DNA from: DAIDKA01 sp035503515 | Lineage (GTDB): Bacteria > Pseudomonadota > Gammaproteobacteria > Steroidobacterales > Steroidobacteraceae | Reading direction: 5' to 3' | Assembly (NCBI GenBank): GCA_035503515.1 | Contig: DATJTJ010000176.1 | Span: forward strand, 5,862 to 69,861 | DNA length: 64,000 bases | Shown here: piece after piece, positions 51,248 through 59,953 of the stretch | How positions within the stretch are numbered: the first letter of the stretch is position 1 | Layout of the letters: every line of letters starts with the position of its first letter | The notes under the pieces: generated by a model | The model's input: only the letters and a program-made list of their open reading frames with translations | Told to the model about the DNA's origin: nothing | The model's database searches: none | Translations under genes and position numbers: made by a program

Positions 51248-51785
51248 GTTTCAACACCTGGCCGCGATGGCCATGGCCGTCATCGCGGTCGCGGGCCTCG
51301 CGGCCTGTCGCACGCGACCCCCGTTGGGGGTAGTGCCGACCCTGGACGTCCCGCGGTTCATGGGGCGCTGGTACGTCATTGCGTGCATCCCCACCTGGAT
51401 CGAGCGCAATGCCTACGCCGCCACGGAAACGTACGAGCGTGATGCGAAGGGTCGTATTCTCACGACATTTACCTTCAGGAAAGGGGGGCTGCACGGACCA
51501 ACGAGGTCCTACCACCCCCTGGGATTCGTGGCCCCGGACAGCGGCGGGGGTCTGTGGGGCATGCAGTTCATCTGGCCGATCCGTGCCGACTACCGCGTGA
51601 TGTACGTGGACCCGCAGTACCGTTTGACGCTCATCGGCCGCAATCGGCGCGATTACGCCTGGATCATGGCGCGCACGCCGCGGATCAGTGCAGAGCAATA
51701 TCAGCAAATGGTCGCATTGCTCAAGGAGGCGGGCTACGATACCGACGCACTCCGGCGCGTGCCACAGTTGGATGGCGATGGCTGA
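51231..51785 (+). CDS. blc: Outer-membrane lipocalin (Blc-like lipoprotein)
   Basis: A 184-residue lipoprotein with lipobox LAAC, so anchored by lipid. The lipocalin start motif is seen as PRFMGRWYVIACIP (G-x-W) and the barrel continues through TYERDAKGRILTTFTF and RVMYVDPQYRLTLIGRN. Blc-type lipocalins bind lysophospholipids and fatty acids and are induced by envelope stress. Here it sits between DUF6134 and the ECF sigma factor, overlapping both (17 bp and 8 bp), which agrees with a lipid-remodelling regulon. Confidence 0.88.
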   Translation: MNSISRFQHLAAMAMAVIAVAGLAACRTRPPLGVVPTLDVPRFMGRWYVIACIPTWIERNAYAATETYERDAKGRILTTFTFRKGGLHGPTRSYHPLGFVAPDSGGGLWGMQFIWPIRADYRVMYVDPQYRLTLIGRNRRDYAWIMARTPRISAEQYQQMVALLKEAGYDTDALRRVPQLDGDG

Positions 51786-52326
51786 ACCACCGTCGATCGA
51801 AGCTCTGCTGTCGCAGATTGCCCTCGGCGATCGGGCGGCGTTCGAGGCCCTCTACCGGGCCACGGCCGATCGCCTGTTCGGCATCTGCCTGCGGGTGCTG
51901 AACAACCGTGCCGAGGCGGAGGAGGTGCTGCAGGAAGTGTTCGTCAGCATCTGGCGCAAGGCCGCGCAGTTCGATGCGCAACGCGCCGGCGCACTGACCT
52001 GGCTGGGCATGATGACGCGCAATCGCTGCATCGACCGGCTGCGCGAAGAGGCGGTGCGCGGCGCCGCAGGCTCGATCGCCCTCGCGACCGACATCCCCGA
52101 TCCCGACGCCTCTCCCGCGCAGGAGGCGGAGGCGCAGATCGATCGGCGGCGACTGGAAGCTTGCGTGGAACAGCTGGAGGACAGGCGCCGCTCGCTCATC
52201 CGTTCGGCATTTTTCGAAGGCAGTACCTATGAGGAACTGGCCGCCAGGGTCCAGGCGCCCCTGGGCTCGGTGAAGAGCTGGATCCGTCGTGGACTGCTGC
52301 AACTGCGGGCGTGCCTTGAATCATGA
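51778..52326 (+). CDS. ECF RNA polymerase sigma factor, SigK-like
   Basis: A 182-residue sigma factor. Region 2 is seen in LYRATADRLFGICLRVLNN through the AEEVLQEVFVSIWRKA -10-binding part; region 4 is AFFEGSTYEELAARVQAPLGSVKSWIRRGL, the -35-binding helix-turn-helix. The coupled downstream anti-sigma gene (ATGA overlap) is RskA-like, as in the SigK/ECF19 pair. ATG at 51778 overlaps the lipocalin stop; ATG 51772 is two codons upstream. Two near-identical promoter sites in this operon (P1 and P2) are probably its targets, giving autoregulation. Confidence 0.9.
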   Translation: MAEPPSIEALLSQIALGDRAAFEALYRATADRLFGICLRVLNNRAEAEEVLQEVFVSIWRKAAQFDAQRAGALTWLGMMTRNRCIDRLREEAVRGAAGSIALATDIPDPDASPAQEAEAQIDRRRLEACVEQLEDRRRSLIRSAFFEGSTYEELAARVQAPLGSVKSWIRRGLLQLRACLES

Positions 52327-53057
52327 GCAGTCGACCGCCCTCTGCAGAGGATCCGGACTCCGGCCAGGCCGGGCCTCCGGATGATGAGACGCTGGCCGGC
52401 GAGCTGGTGCTGGGCGTGCTGGACAGGGACGCCCGACGTCAGGCGCAGGAGCGCAGCCGCCAGGAATCCGGGTTTGCCGCCCGGGTCGCCGGGTGGGAAA
52501 GACGCCTGGCACCCTGGCTCGCGGAAGTGGCGCCCGTGGCCGTGCCGCCGGACCTTTGGTCGCGGCTGCGCTCCCGGCTCGGATGGCAGGAAAGCCGCCC
52601 CCGCCATGGTCTATGGAACAGCCTGGCGCTGTGGCGCACCGCGACGGCGCTCGCCGTGCTGGTCGCGATTGCACTGTGGGCGGTCCACCGGCCAACGCCG
52701 GTGAATGAGGCGGCCCTGACCAAACCGGTGACGCCGCTGGCACAGACAAACGGCGCCGTCGGCTGGCTCGCCTCGGTGGACCGGGCGGCAGGCACGGTGC
52801 TCATGGTGCCGGTCCCGCGCGCCGCCGATGCGCAGGGTCGCATTCCGGAACTGTGGGTGATCCCAGCCGGTGGCCCGCCGCTGTCGCTCGGAGCCATCTC
52901 GATCAGCCGTTCGCACACGGTCACGGTGCCCGCTGCTGCGCGCGCGGCGCTGGGGGCACCGGGCTCGGTCCTGGCCGTCACGCTGGAGCCGCCCGCGGGG
53001 GTTCCACACCGCGCCCCGAGCGGGCCGGTCATTGCCCAGGGCGCCATCCGCAGCTAG
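52323..53057 (+). CDS. RskA-type membrane anti-sigma factor
   Basis: A 244-residue inner-membrane protein. The cytosolic N-terminal sigma-binding domain (about 15-85: DETLAGELVLGVLDRDARR, LAPWLAEVAPVAVPPDLWSRL) is followed by one transmembrane helix (ALWRTATALAVLVAIALWAV, about 99-120) and a periplasmic RskA-like domain ending in RIPELWVIPAGGPPLSLGAIS. It holds the sigma factor inactive until an envelope signal triggers its loss; the ligand is unknown. No zinc-binding (ZAS/ChrR) motif is seen. Start ATGA overlaps the sigma gene stop. Confidence 0.88.
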   Translation: MSSRPPSAEDPDSGQAGPPDDETLAGELVLGVLDRDARRQAQERSRQESGFAARVAGWERRLAPWLAEVAPVAVPPDLWSRLRSRLGWQESRPRHGLWNSLALWRTATALAVLVAIALWAVHRPTPVNEAALTKPVTPLAQTNGAVGWLASVDRAAGTVLMVPVPRAADAQGRIPELWVIPAGGPPLSLGAISISRSHTVTVPAAARAALGAPGSVLAVTLEPPAGVPHRAPSGPVIAQGAIRS

Positions 53058-53060
53058 CTG

Positions 53061-53086
53061 AATCCGGATCCACCGCCGATCCGTAT
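53061..53086 (+). promoter_or_regulatory. Candidate ECF (SigK-like) promoter P2
   Basis: AATCC (53061-53065), a 15-nt spacer and CCGTAT (53081-53086) repeat the P1 arrangement before the first gene of this operon. Shared blocks are ATCCGGATCC and TCCGTATRTGC, 8 bp apart in both. It lies 34 bp before the desaturase ATG in an otherwise rare 62-bp gap, so it would drive the lipid-enzyme genes directly. Confidence 0.6.
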
Positions 53087-53119
53087 GTGCAACAGGAATG
53101 CACCAACGGAGATCGGGGG

Positions 53120-54040
<921 letters not shown>

Positions 54041-54044
54041 CCGC

Positions 54045-55307
54045 ATGCGCATCGCCGTCGTCGGTTCCGGAATCGCCGGGTTGGCCAGCGCGTGGCTGCT
54101 GGGGGAGCACCATGAGGTGACCCTGTTCGAGGCGAACGACTACCTGGGTGGGCATACACACACGCACTGCGTCACCCTCGGCGAGGAGCGTCTTACGGTG
54201 GATACCGGGTTCATCGTCCACAACCCGCGCCACTATCCGCTCCTCAGCCGCATGTTCGCGCAGCTCGGTGTGCAGACGGAGCCCACGACCATGAGCTTTT
54301 CGGTGCGCAACGAGCGCACGGGGCTCGAGTACAAGGCGGCGACGCTGCGCTCGCTGTTCTGCCAGAAGCGCAACCTGTTCTCGCCGCGGTTCCACGGCAT
54401 GCTGCGGGACATCGTGCGGTTCTACCGTGAAGCACCGCGGCTGCTCGATCAATCTGAGCCGGGACCGGCCCTGGGCCAGTATCTGCAGTCGGCAGGGTAC
54501 GGGGACGCGTTCGGCGAAGACCATCTGATTCCGATGGCCGCCGCGCTCTGGTCGGCGCCGCCCGCCGAAGTCCTGGAGTTTCCGGCCTCGTTCCTGGTGC
54601 GCTTCATGGCCAACCACGACATGCTCCGCCTGGGCGCCCGGCCTTGCTGGCGCGTCGTGCGGGGCGGCTCGGCGAGCTATGTGCGTGCACTCGAGAAGTG
54701 CTGGCGGGTCGCCGTGCGCCGTTCGTGCGCCGTCACTTCGGTGCGCCGGGTGGCGGGCAGGGTGGCCGTCCAGAGCGCTGCCGGCAGCGGACTCTTTGAT
54801 CACATCGTCCTCGCCTGCCACAGCGACGAGGCATTGCGGCTGCTGAGCGATGCGACCCCGCAGGAGCGTCGCGTCCTGGGCGCGATCCGCTACCAGCCCA
54901 ACGCCGTGGTGTTGCATACGGATGCCACGTTCCTGCCCCGCCGTCCGCAGGCCTGGGCCGCCTGGAATGCGCTCGTCCCCAGTGAGCGAGGACAGCCGGC
55001 GACCGTCAGCTACCTCATGAACCAGCTCCAGGGCCTGAAGGCGCGGCAACCGCTCATCGTCACCCTGAACCCCACGCGCCCCGTGGCTCCGGAGCGGATC
55101 CTTCGGCGGATGAACTACTCCCACCCGCTGTTTACCCCCGGGGCCATCGCCGCCCAGGGCCAGAAGGCAACCCTGCAGGGACAGCGCGGCACCTGGTTTG
55201 CGGGTGCGTACTGGGGCTTCGGATTTCACGAGGATGGGCTGCGCAGCGCCGTCGAAGTGGCCGAGGCCCTCGGAGTGCAGTGGCAGCAGATGGCGGTGGC
55301 CTCATGA
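54045..55307 (+). CDS. FAD-dependent oxidoreductase (amine-oxidase/desaturase-like)
   Basis: A 420-residue cytosolic flavoprotein with the N-terminal dinucleotide fold VVGSGIAGLASAWLL and the EANDYLGGHTHTH segment of the amine-oxidase/phytoene-desaturase-like class. A central SFSVRNERTGLEYKA stretch and the C-terminal GAYWGFGFHEDGL segment (an FAD-binding end) are typical. Equivalent proteins sit beside DUF1365 and CFA-like genes in Rhodobacter and Mycobacterium and act in branched or furan fatty-acid pathways. The gene overlaps DUF1365 in ATGA. Confidence 0.85.
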   Translation: MRIAVVGSGIAGLASAWLLGEHHEVTLFEANDYLGGHTHTHCVTLGEERLTVDTGFIVHNPRHYPLLSRMFAQLGVQTEPTTMSFSVRNERTGLEYKAATLRSLFCQKRNLFSPRFHGMLRDIVRFYREAPRLLDQSEPGPALGQYLQSAGYGDAFGEDHLIPMAAALWSAPPAEVLEFPASFLVRFMANHDMLRLGARPCWRVVRGGSASYVRALEKCWRVAVRRSCAVTSVRRVAGRVAVQSAAGSGLFDHIVLACHSDEALRLLSDATPQERRVLGAIRYQPNAVVLHTDATFLPRRPQAWAAWNALVPSERGQPATVSYLMNQLQGLKARQPLIVTLNPTRPVAPERILRRMNYSHPLFTPGAIAAQGQKATLQGQRGTWFAGAYWGFGFHEDGLRSAVEVAEALGVQWQQMAVAS

Positions 55308-56086
55308 GTGCAGCGCCGAGGCTTCGAAGCGCAGTATACGAGGGCCGCGTCCGGCACCATCGACATGCGCCCCGGTCGCATTTGTTCAGCTACCGCATGG
55401 CGCAGCTCTACCTGGACCTCTCGGAACTGGAGACGATATTCGCCGGGCACCTGTTGTGGTCGGTCGGCCGGCCGAACGTGGCGCAGTTCCGGCGCGCCGA
55501 CTACCTCGGCGGCGAGGGCCCGCAGCCCTTGGCCGATGCCGTCCGCGAGCGGGTGCAGGACGCGCTGGGCCGGCGTCCGCAGGGAGCCATCCGGCTGCTG
55601 ACCCACCTGCGCTACGCGGGCTATGTCTTCAATCCGGTCAGCTTCTACTACTGCTTCGATGGCGGCGGGGCCCTCGACAGCATCGTGGCCGAGATCACCA
55701 ATACGCCCTGGGGCGAGCGTCACAGCTACGTGCTCGATGCCCGCAATGCCGAGTGCGTCAATGGCGTGTTCCAGTTCGAATCCGCCAAGGCCTTTCACGT
55801 CTCACCGTTCATGCCCATGGAGCGCCAGTACCGCTGGCGATTCGGTGTTCCCGGCGAGCGGCTGCAGGTGCACATGCAGGTGCGCCGGGCTGAGCATCGC
55901 GACTTCGATGCGACGCTGCTCCTGCACCGCCATGAGCTGAACGCCCGATCACTGCGGCGGGTGCTGCTGGCATATCCACTGATGACGGCGCAGGTGACCT
56001 CGGCCATCTACTGGCAGGCCCTGCGCCTGTGGCTCAAGCGCATCCCCGTTTACCCCCACCCGCGCGCCGCGGCGAGGTCCCGATGA
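55304..56086 (+). CDS. DUF1365-family protein
   Basis: A 260-residue protein with the family landmarks: YEGRVRHHRHAPRSHLFSYRM at the start and HLRYAGYVFNPVSFYYCF in the middle, then VNGVFQFESAKAFHVSPFMPM. DUF1365 proteins always accompany an FAD oxidoreductase and a CFA-like methyltransferase, and have no proven enzymatic role; they may bind or present lipid. ATG at 55304 overlaps the FAD gene stop and its own stop overlaps the CFA gene. Confidence 0.88.
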   Translation: MSAAPRLRSAVYEGRVRHHRHAPRSHLFSYRMAQLYLDLSELETIFAGHLLWSVGRPNVAQFRRADYLGGEGPQPLADAVRERVQDALGRRPQGAIRLLTHLRYAGYVFNPVSFYYCFDGGGALDSIVAEITNTPWGERHSYVLDARNAECVNGVFQFESAKAFHVSPFMPMERQYRWRFGVPGERLQVHMQVRRAEHRDFDATLLLHRHELNARSLRRVLLAYPLMTAQVTSAIYWQALRLWLKRIPVYPHPRAAARSR

Positions 56087-57342
56087 ACGCCATTCCCGAT
56101 GCATTGGAATCGTCCGTAACGATGGGTCGGCGTCCGCTGCTGCGCCATGGAGTGCCGCGCGCGCTGGTGTTGCGCCGGTTGCGGCAGCTGCAGGGCGGCT
56201 ATCTGGTGGTAGAGGAGCGCCACGGGCGCTACGGGTTCGGCGACCCTGACGCGCCGCTGCGGTGCCGGGTCCGGGTGCATGATCCGTCACTCTACGAGGC
56301 GCTTGCCCTGCGCGGCAGCGTGGGGGCCGGCGAGGCATACATGGACGGCTGCTGGGAATGTGATGACCTGGTCGCGCTGATCCGGCTGCTGGTTCTCAAC
56401 CGCGACGTTCTGGATGGCCTCGAGCGCGGCTTCGCCCGACTCGGGGCCGCAGCACTTCGGCTCTGGCACCGGCTGCGCCCGAATACCCTGACCGGCAGCC
56501 GCCGCAACATCGCGGCGCACTACGATCTCGGCAACCCGTTCTTCGCGCAGTTCCTGTCGCAGGACCTGATGTACTCCTCGGCCATTTGGGAAGGGGCTGA
56601 TGCCACTCTCGAGCAGGCCTCGACGCGCAAACTCGTGAGGATCTGCGAGCGATTGCAGCTTGCGGCCTCGGACCACGTGCTGGAGATCGGGACGGGATGG
56701 GGTGGGTTCGCGCTGCATGCGGCCCGGTACCATGGCTGCAGGGTCACGACGACCACCATCTCGCAGGAGCAATACCGGCTGGCACGGGACCGCGTGCGCG
56801 CCGCGGGGCTGGAGCGACAGGTCACGGTGCTGCTGCAGGACTACCGGCAGCTGACCGGCGTGTACGACAAGCTGGTGAGTATCGAGATGATCGAGGCCGT
56901 GGGCGCATCGTTCCTGCCCCACTTCTTTGCAAAGGTGGGACAGCTGCTCAAGCCTTCGGGCCTGGCCCTGCTGCAGGCCATCACCATCGAGGATCACCGT
57001 TACGCCCAGGCGCTCGCCTCGGTCGATTTCATCAAGCGCCATGTCTTCCCGGGCAGCTTCATTCCCTCCATCGCCGCGATGCTCGAGGCCAAAACCGGGG
57101 TGAGCGACCTGGCACTCGTGCATCTTCAGGACTACGGCTCGTCCTATGCGCGCACGCTGGCCGCGTGGCGCGCCAACTATCACCGCAACCTGGATGAAGT
57201 ACGTCGACTGATGCCCGATGAGCGCTTCATCCGGCTCTGGGATTTCTATCTTGCCTACTGCGAGGGCGGCTTCCGGGAGCGGGCCATCGGCGTCGCACAG
57301 CTGCTGTTCGCGCGCCCCGGCTATCGCCCGCCGCCAGGCTGA
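56083..57342 (+). CDS. Cyclopropane-fatty-acid synthase-family methyltransferase (UfaA1-like)
   Basis: A 419-residue SAM-dependent enzyme. The N-terminal lipid-binding domain (about 10-130) has GSVGAGEAYMDG; the catalytic domain has NIAAHYDLGNPFF, the SAM motif VLEIGTGWGGFALHAARYHG, SIEMIEAVG and the C-terminal DYGSSYARTLAAWR...FYLAYCEGGFRER. It transfers a methyl (or methylene) to the double bond of an unsaturated acyl phospholipid. It may form a cyclopropane or a 10-methyl branch; the adjacent FAD gene favours a reduced methyl branch. Start ATGA overlaps DUF1365. Confidence 0.9.
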   Translation: MNAIPDALESSVTMGRRPLLRHGVPRALVLRRLRQLQGGYLVVEERHGRYGFGDPDAPLRCRVRVHDPSLYEALALRGSVGAGEAYMDGCWECDDLVALIRLLVLNRDVLDGLERGFARLGAAALRLWHRLRPNTLTGSRRNIAAHYDLGNPFFAQFLSQDLMYSSAIWEGADATLEQASTRKLVRICERLQLAASDHVLEIGTGWGGFALHAARYHGCRVTTTTISQEQYRLARDRVRAAGLERQVTVLLQDYRQLTGVYDKLVSIEMIEAVGASFLPHFFAKVGQLLKPSGLALLQAITIEDHRYAQALASVDFIKRHVFPGSFIPSIAAMLEAKTGVSDLALVHLQDYGSSYARTLAAWRANYHRNLDEVRRLMPDERFIRLWDFYLAYCEGGFRERAIGVAQLLFARPGYRPPPG

Positions 57343-57347
57343 ACGTC

Positions 57348-57896
57348 GTGTTGGCGCTGCTCAACTTCATCGGCTACGAGGCCGTATGGTTCACGGCGGT
57401 GATCGGCGCGGGCGCCGGCTGGAACTACCCAGGCGTCGTGGCTGCCGCTGTGTTCGCGACCGTGCAGCTGTCGGTGTCACGCATGTGGTCCGCGGACCTG
57501 CAGCTCGCCGGTGCCGCGCTGCTGGTGGGTATGCTGGCGGATGGCCTGCTCGCACACAGCCACCTGCTGCGTTACGCCGCCGCCTCCACGGCGCTGCCGC
57601 CGGGCGGTGCCCCCGTGTGGATCCTGTCGCTGTGGGTGGCCTTTGCCCTGACGCTGAATCATTCGTTGAAGTGGGTGGTGCAGCGGCCGCCGCTCGCCAT
57701 CTGCCTCGGAGTCTGCGGCGGACCTCTCGCCTACCTCGCCGCGGCGCGGGTGGCCGCAGCGGTGCAGTTCAGTCCACCGGCATGGCGGGCGCTCGCCATA
57801 CTGGCGGCGCAGTGGGCGGCTGCCATGGCCCTCTTCTGTATCCTGCATCGGCTACAGGCCCGCGCACCGGCACAGCATGCCGCGGTGGCGCCATGA
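57348..57896 (+). CDS. DUF2878-family membrane protein
   Basis: A 182-residue protein with about five hydrophobic segments (for example YEAVWFTAVIGAGAGW, WILSLWVAFALTLNHSLKWV). DUF2878 proteins occur beside CFA-like and DUF1365 genes in gamma- and alphaproteobacteria. Function unknown, probably a lipid-linked inner-membrane partner. The GTG start lies five bases after the CFA gene stop; its own end overlaps the DUF1295 gene. Confidence 0.8.
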   Translation: MLALLNFIGYEAVWFTAVIGAGAGWNYPGVVAAAVFATVQLSVSRMWSADLQLAGAALLVGMLADGLLAHSHLLRYAAASTALPPGGAPVWILSLWVAFALTLNHSLKWVVQRPPLAICLGVCGGPLAYLAAARVAAAVQFSPPAWRALAILAAQWAAAMALFCILHRLQARAPAQHAAVAP

Positions 57897-58687
57897 TGAG
57901 TGTCCTGGCCAACCTCGGGCTCATCTGGCTCGGCGCAGCCCTGCTGATGACGGGGGGATGGGTGTGGCAGCAGCGGCATCGCAATACCGGCATCGTGGAT
58001 GTGCTGTGGGCCAGCGGTCTTGGCATGAGTGCCGTCGCCTGTGCGGTCCTCGGCACGGGTGCGTCCGTCCCACGCCTGGCGCTGGCGGTGGCCGGCGGCC
58101 TGTGGGGTGCACGGCTCGCCGCACACCTGAAGCGGCGCATGGCCGGCGAATCCGAAGACGGACGCTATCGTTACCTGCGGGGACGGTGGGGGGACGGTGG
58201 TGCCCGATGGTTCGCGATGTTCCAGTTCCAGGCACTGCTGATAGCGGTGTTCTCCATTCCTTTCGTCGTAGTGGCCGCGAACCCAAAGATCCATCCGGCG
58301 GCGACGGCGCTGGCGATGGTCCTGTGGGCCGCCAGTATCCTCGGTGAGCGGGTGGCGGACCGGCAGCTGATGCGCTTCCGGAGCGACCCCGCCAACCGCG
58401 GGCGGACCTGCCGGTCCGGATTGTGGCGCTATTCGCGCCACCCGAACTACTTCTTCGAGTGGCTGCACTGGTTCACCTATCCGCTGCTCGCGATCGGCGC
58501 CCCGCAGGCGGCCTGGGCGCTGCTCGGGCCGGCAGCCATGCTGCTGTTCCTGCTCTTCATCAGCGGGATTCCCTTCACGGAGGCGCAGGCGCTGCGGACC
58601 CGTGGCGAGGACTATCGGGACTACCAGCGCCGCACCTCGATGCTGATCCCGCTGCCGCCCCGCCGCCCACGAGGAACGACCCCATGA
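57893..58687 (+). CDS. DUF1295 membrane reductase-like protein (steroid 5-alpha-reductase fold)
   Basis: A 264-residue protein with six or so hydrophobic helices and the C-terminal DUF1295/isoprenylcysteine-type motif: RSGLWRYSRHPNYFFEWLHWF, followed by the RTRGEDYRDYQRRTSMLIP end with the arginine and tyrosine that bind cofactor in this fold. Relatives reduce carbon-carbon double bonds with NADPH, which fits saturating a methylene branch. ATG at 57893 overlaps the DUF2878 stop. Confidence 0.85.
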   Translation: MMSVLANLGLIWLGAALLMTGGWVWQQRHRNTGIVDVLWASGLGMSAVACAVLGTGASVPRLALAVAGGLWGARLAAHLKRRMAGESEDGRYRYLRGRWGDGGARWFAMFQFQALLIAVFSIPFVVVAANPKIHPAATALAMVLWAASILGERVADRQLMRFRSDPANRGRTCRSGLWRYSRHPNYFFEWLHWFTYPLLAIGAPQAAWALLGPAAMLLFLLFISGIPFTEAQALRTRGEDYRDYQRRTSMLIPLPPRRPRGTTP

Positions 58688-59766
58688 CCACGCTCGATTC
58701 CGCCACCTACGAGCTGCCGCACGACCGGCCTGCGCCCGGATTGCTCGGGCTTGCCGAGCGCGGCTGGCTTCCGGATGCACTCATCCGTGCCGGCATCCGC
58801 AGCCAGTGCCGCGCACGGCTTCAGGCCGAGGCACGCGGCGGCGTCACGGAGCAATCCCGGAGGATGACCGAGCGGCTGCAGGCATTGCGTACCGACGTGC
58901 TGGCGGTGCACACCGAGGCCGCGAACCAGCAGCACTACGAACTGCCGCCGGCCTTCTTCCAGTATTGCCTTGGGCCGCGCCTGAAGTACTCCTGCGCCTA
59001 CTTTCGCCGCGGCGATGAATCCCTGGAGGCGGCGGAACTCGCCATGCTGGAGCTCTATGCGGAACGCGCGCAGCTGGCCGACGGCCAGAGGGTGCTCGAA
59101 CTCGGCTGCGGCTGGGGGTCGCTCACGCTCTGGATGGCCGAACGCTTCCCGCATTCCACGATTCAGGCCGTGTCGAACTCCCTCGCGCAGCGGCGCTACA
59201 TCGAGACACAGTGCCGGCTGCGCGGCATCCGCAACGTCCGGGTGCTCACCTGCGATGTCAACCGACTGAGTCTGCCTGCGGGTCAGTTCGACCGGTGCGT
59301 GTCGGTCGAGATGTTCGAACACCTGCGCAACTACGAGACCCTGCTGGCAAGAATCGCGGCCTGGCTGACGGTGGAGGGCAAGCTCTTTGTGCACGTCTTC
59401 GCCCATCGCGCCTACCTGTATCCCTTCGAAACCCAGGGAAGCGACAACTGGATGGGCCGGCACTTCTTCACCGGGGGCCAGATGCCCGCGGTGGACACAT
59501 TTCTGTGGTTCCAGCGCGACTTCAGCGTCGAGGGGCGCTGGTTGATTCCGGGCAGCCACTATGCGATGACGGCGGAACACTGGCTGGCAAACCAGGATCG
59601 CCACGCCGTGCAGATCCGTTCGTTGTTCTCCTCGGTCTACGGTCCCCATGCCGCGGGCCTGTGGTTGCGTCGCTGGCGGATGTTCTTCCTGGCCTGTGCC
59701 GAGACATTCGGTTATGCCGCTGGCCAGGAGTGGCTGGTCGCGCATTACCGGTTCTCGCGCTGTTAG
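58684..59766 (+). CDS. Second CFA-type SAM methyltransferase
   Basis: A 360-residue methyltransferase related to CFA synthase and to coclaurine N-methyltransferase-like proteins. Visible are QQHYELPPAFFQYCLG, LKYSCAYFRRG, the SAM motif VLELGCGWGSLTLWMAERFP, ITAVSNS-type SNSLAQRRYIE and SVEMFEHLRNYE. The N-terminal lipid domain is shorter than in the first copy and the C-terminal half differs, so it probably methylates another position or substrate. It starts in ATGA with the DUF1295 stop and ends the operon; a hairpin follows its stop directly. Confidence 0.85.
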   Translation: MTTLDSATYELPHDRPAPGLLGLAERGWLPDALIRAGIRSQCRARLQAEARGGVTEQSRRMTERLQALRTDVLAVHTEAANQQHYELPPAFFQYCLGPRLKYSCAYFRRGDESLEAAELAMLELYAERAQLADGQRVLELGCGWGSLTLWMAERFPHSTIQAVSNSLAQRRYIETQCRLRGIRNVRVLTCDVNRLSLPAGQFDRCVSVEMFEHLRNYETLLARIAAWLTVEGKLFVHVFAHRAYLYPFETQGSDNWMGRHFFTGGQMPAVDTFLWFQRDFSVEGRWLIPGSHYAMTAEHWLANQDRHAVQIRSLFSSVYGPHAAGLWLRRWRMFFLACAETFGYAAGQEWLVAHYRFSRC

Positions 59767-59799
59767 GGGGCCGCGGTCAAGAACTGCGGCCCCTATCTT
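59767..59799 (+). terminator. Terminator hairpin closing the lipid-remodelling operon
   Basis: GGGGCCGC (59767-59774) pairs with GCGGCCCC (59786-59793) around an 11-nt loop; a G-T pair extends it into the stop codon, and TATCTT follows. It immediately follows the last gene. Confidence 0.65.
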
Positions 59800-59953
59800 C
59801 AGCCTGACCATGGCCCGTCGGGCACCAATGTCGCAGGCGCGGCCATGGTCTTACACGGCTTGAGCCAATGGCTTACATCCACGCCAAGCATCTTGTTGCT
59901 AACTTGAGACAAGGTGAGCCGGCAGATCAATTTGGAATTCCGGAGAAGCGTTC

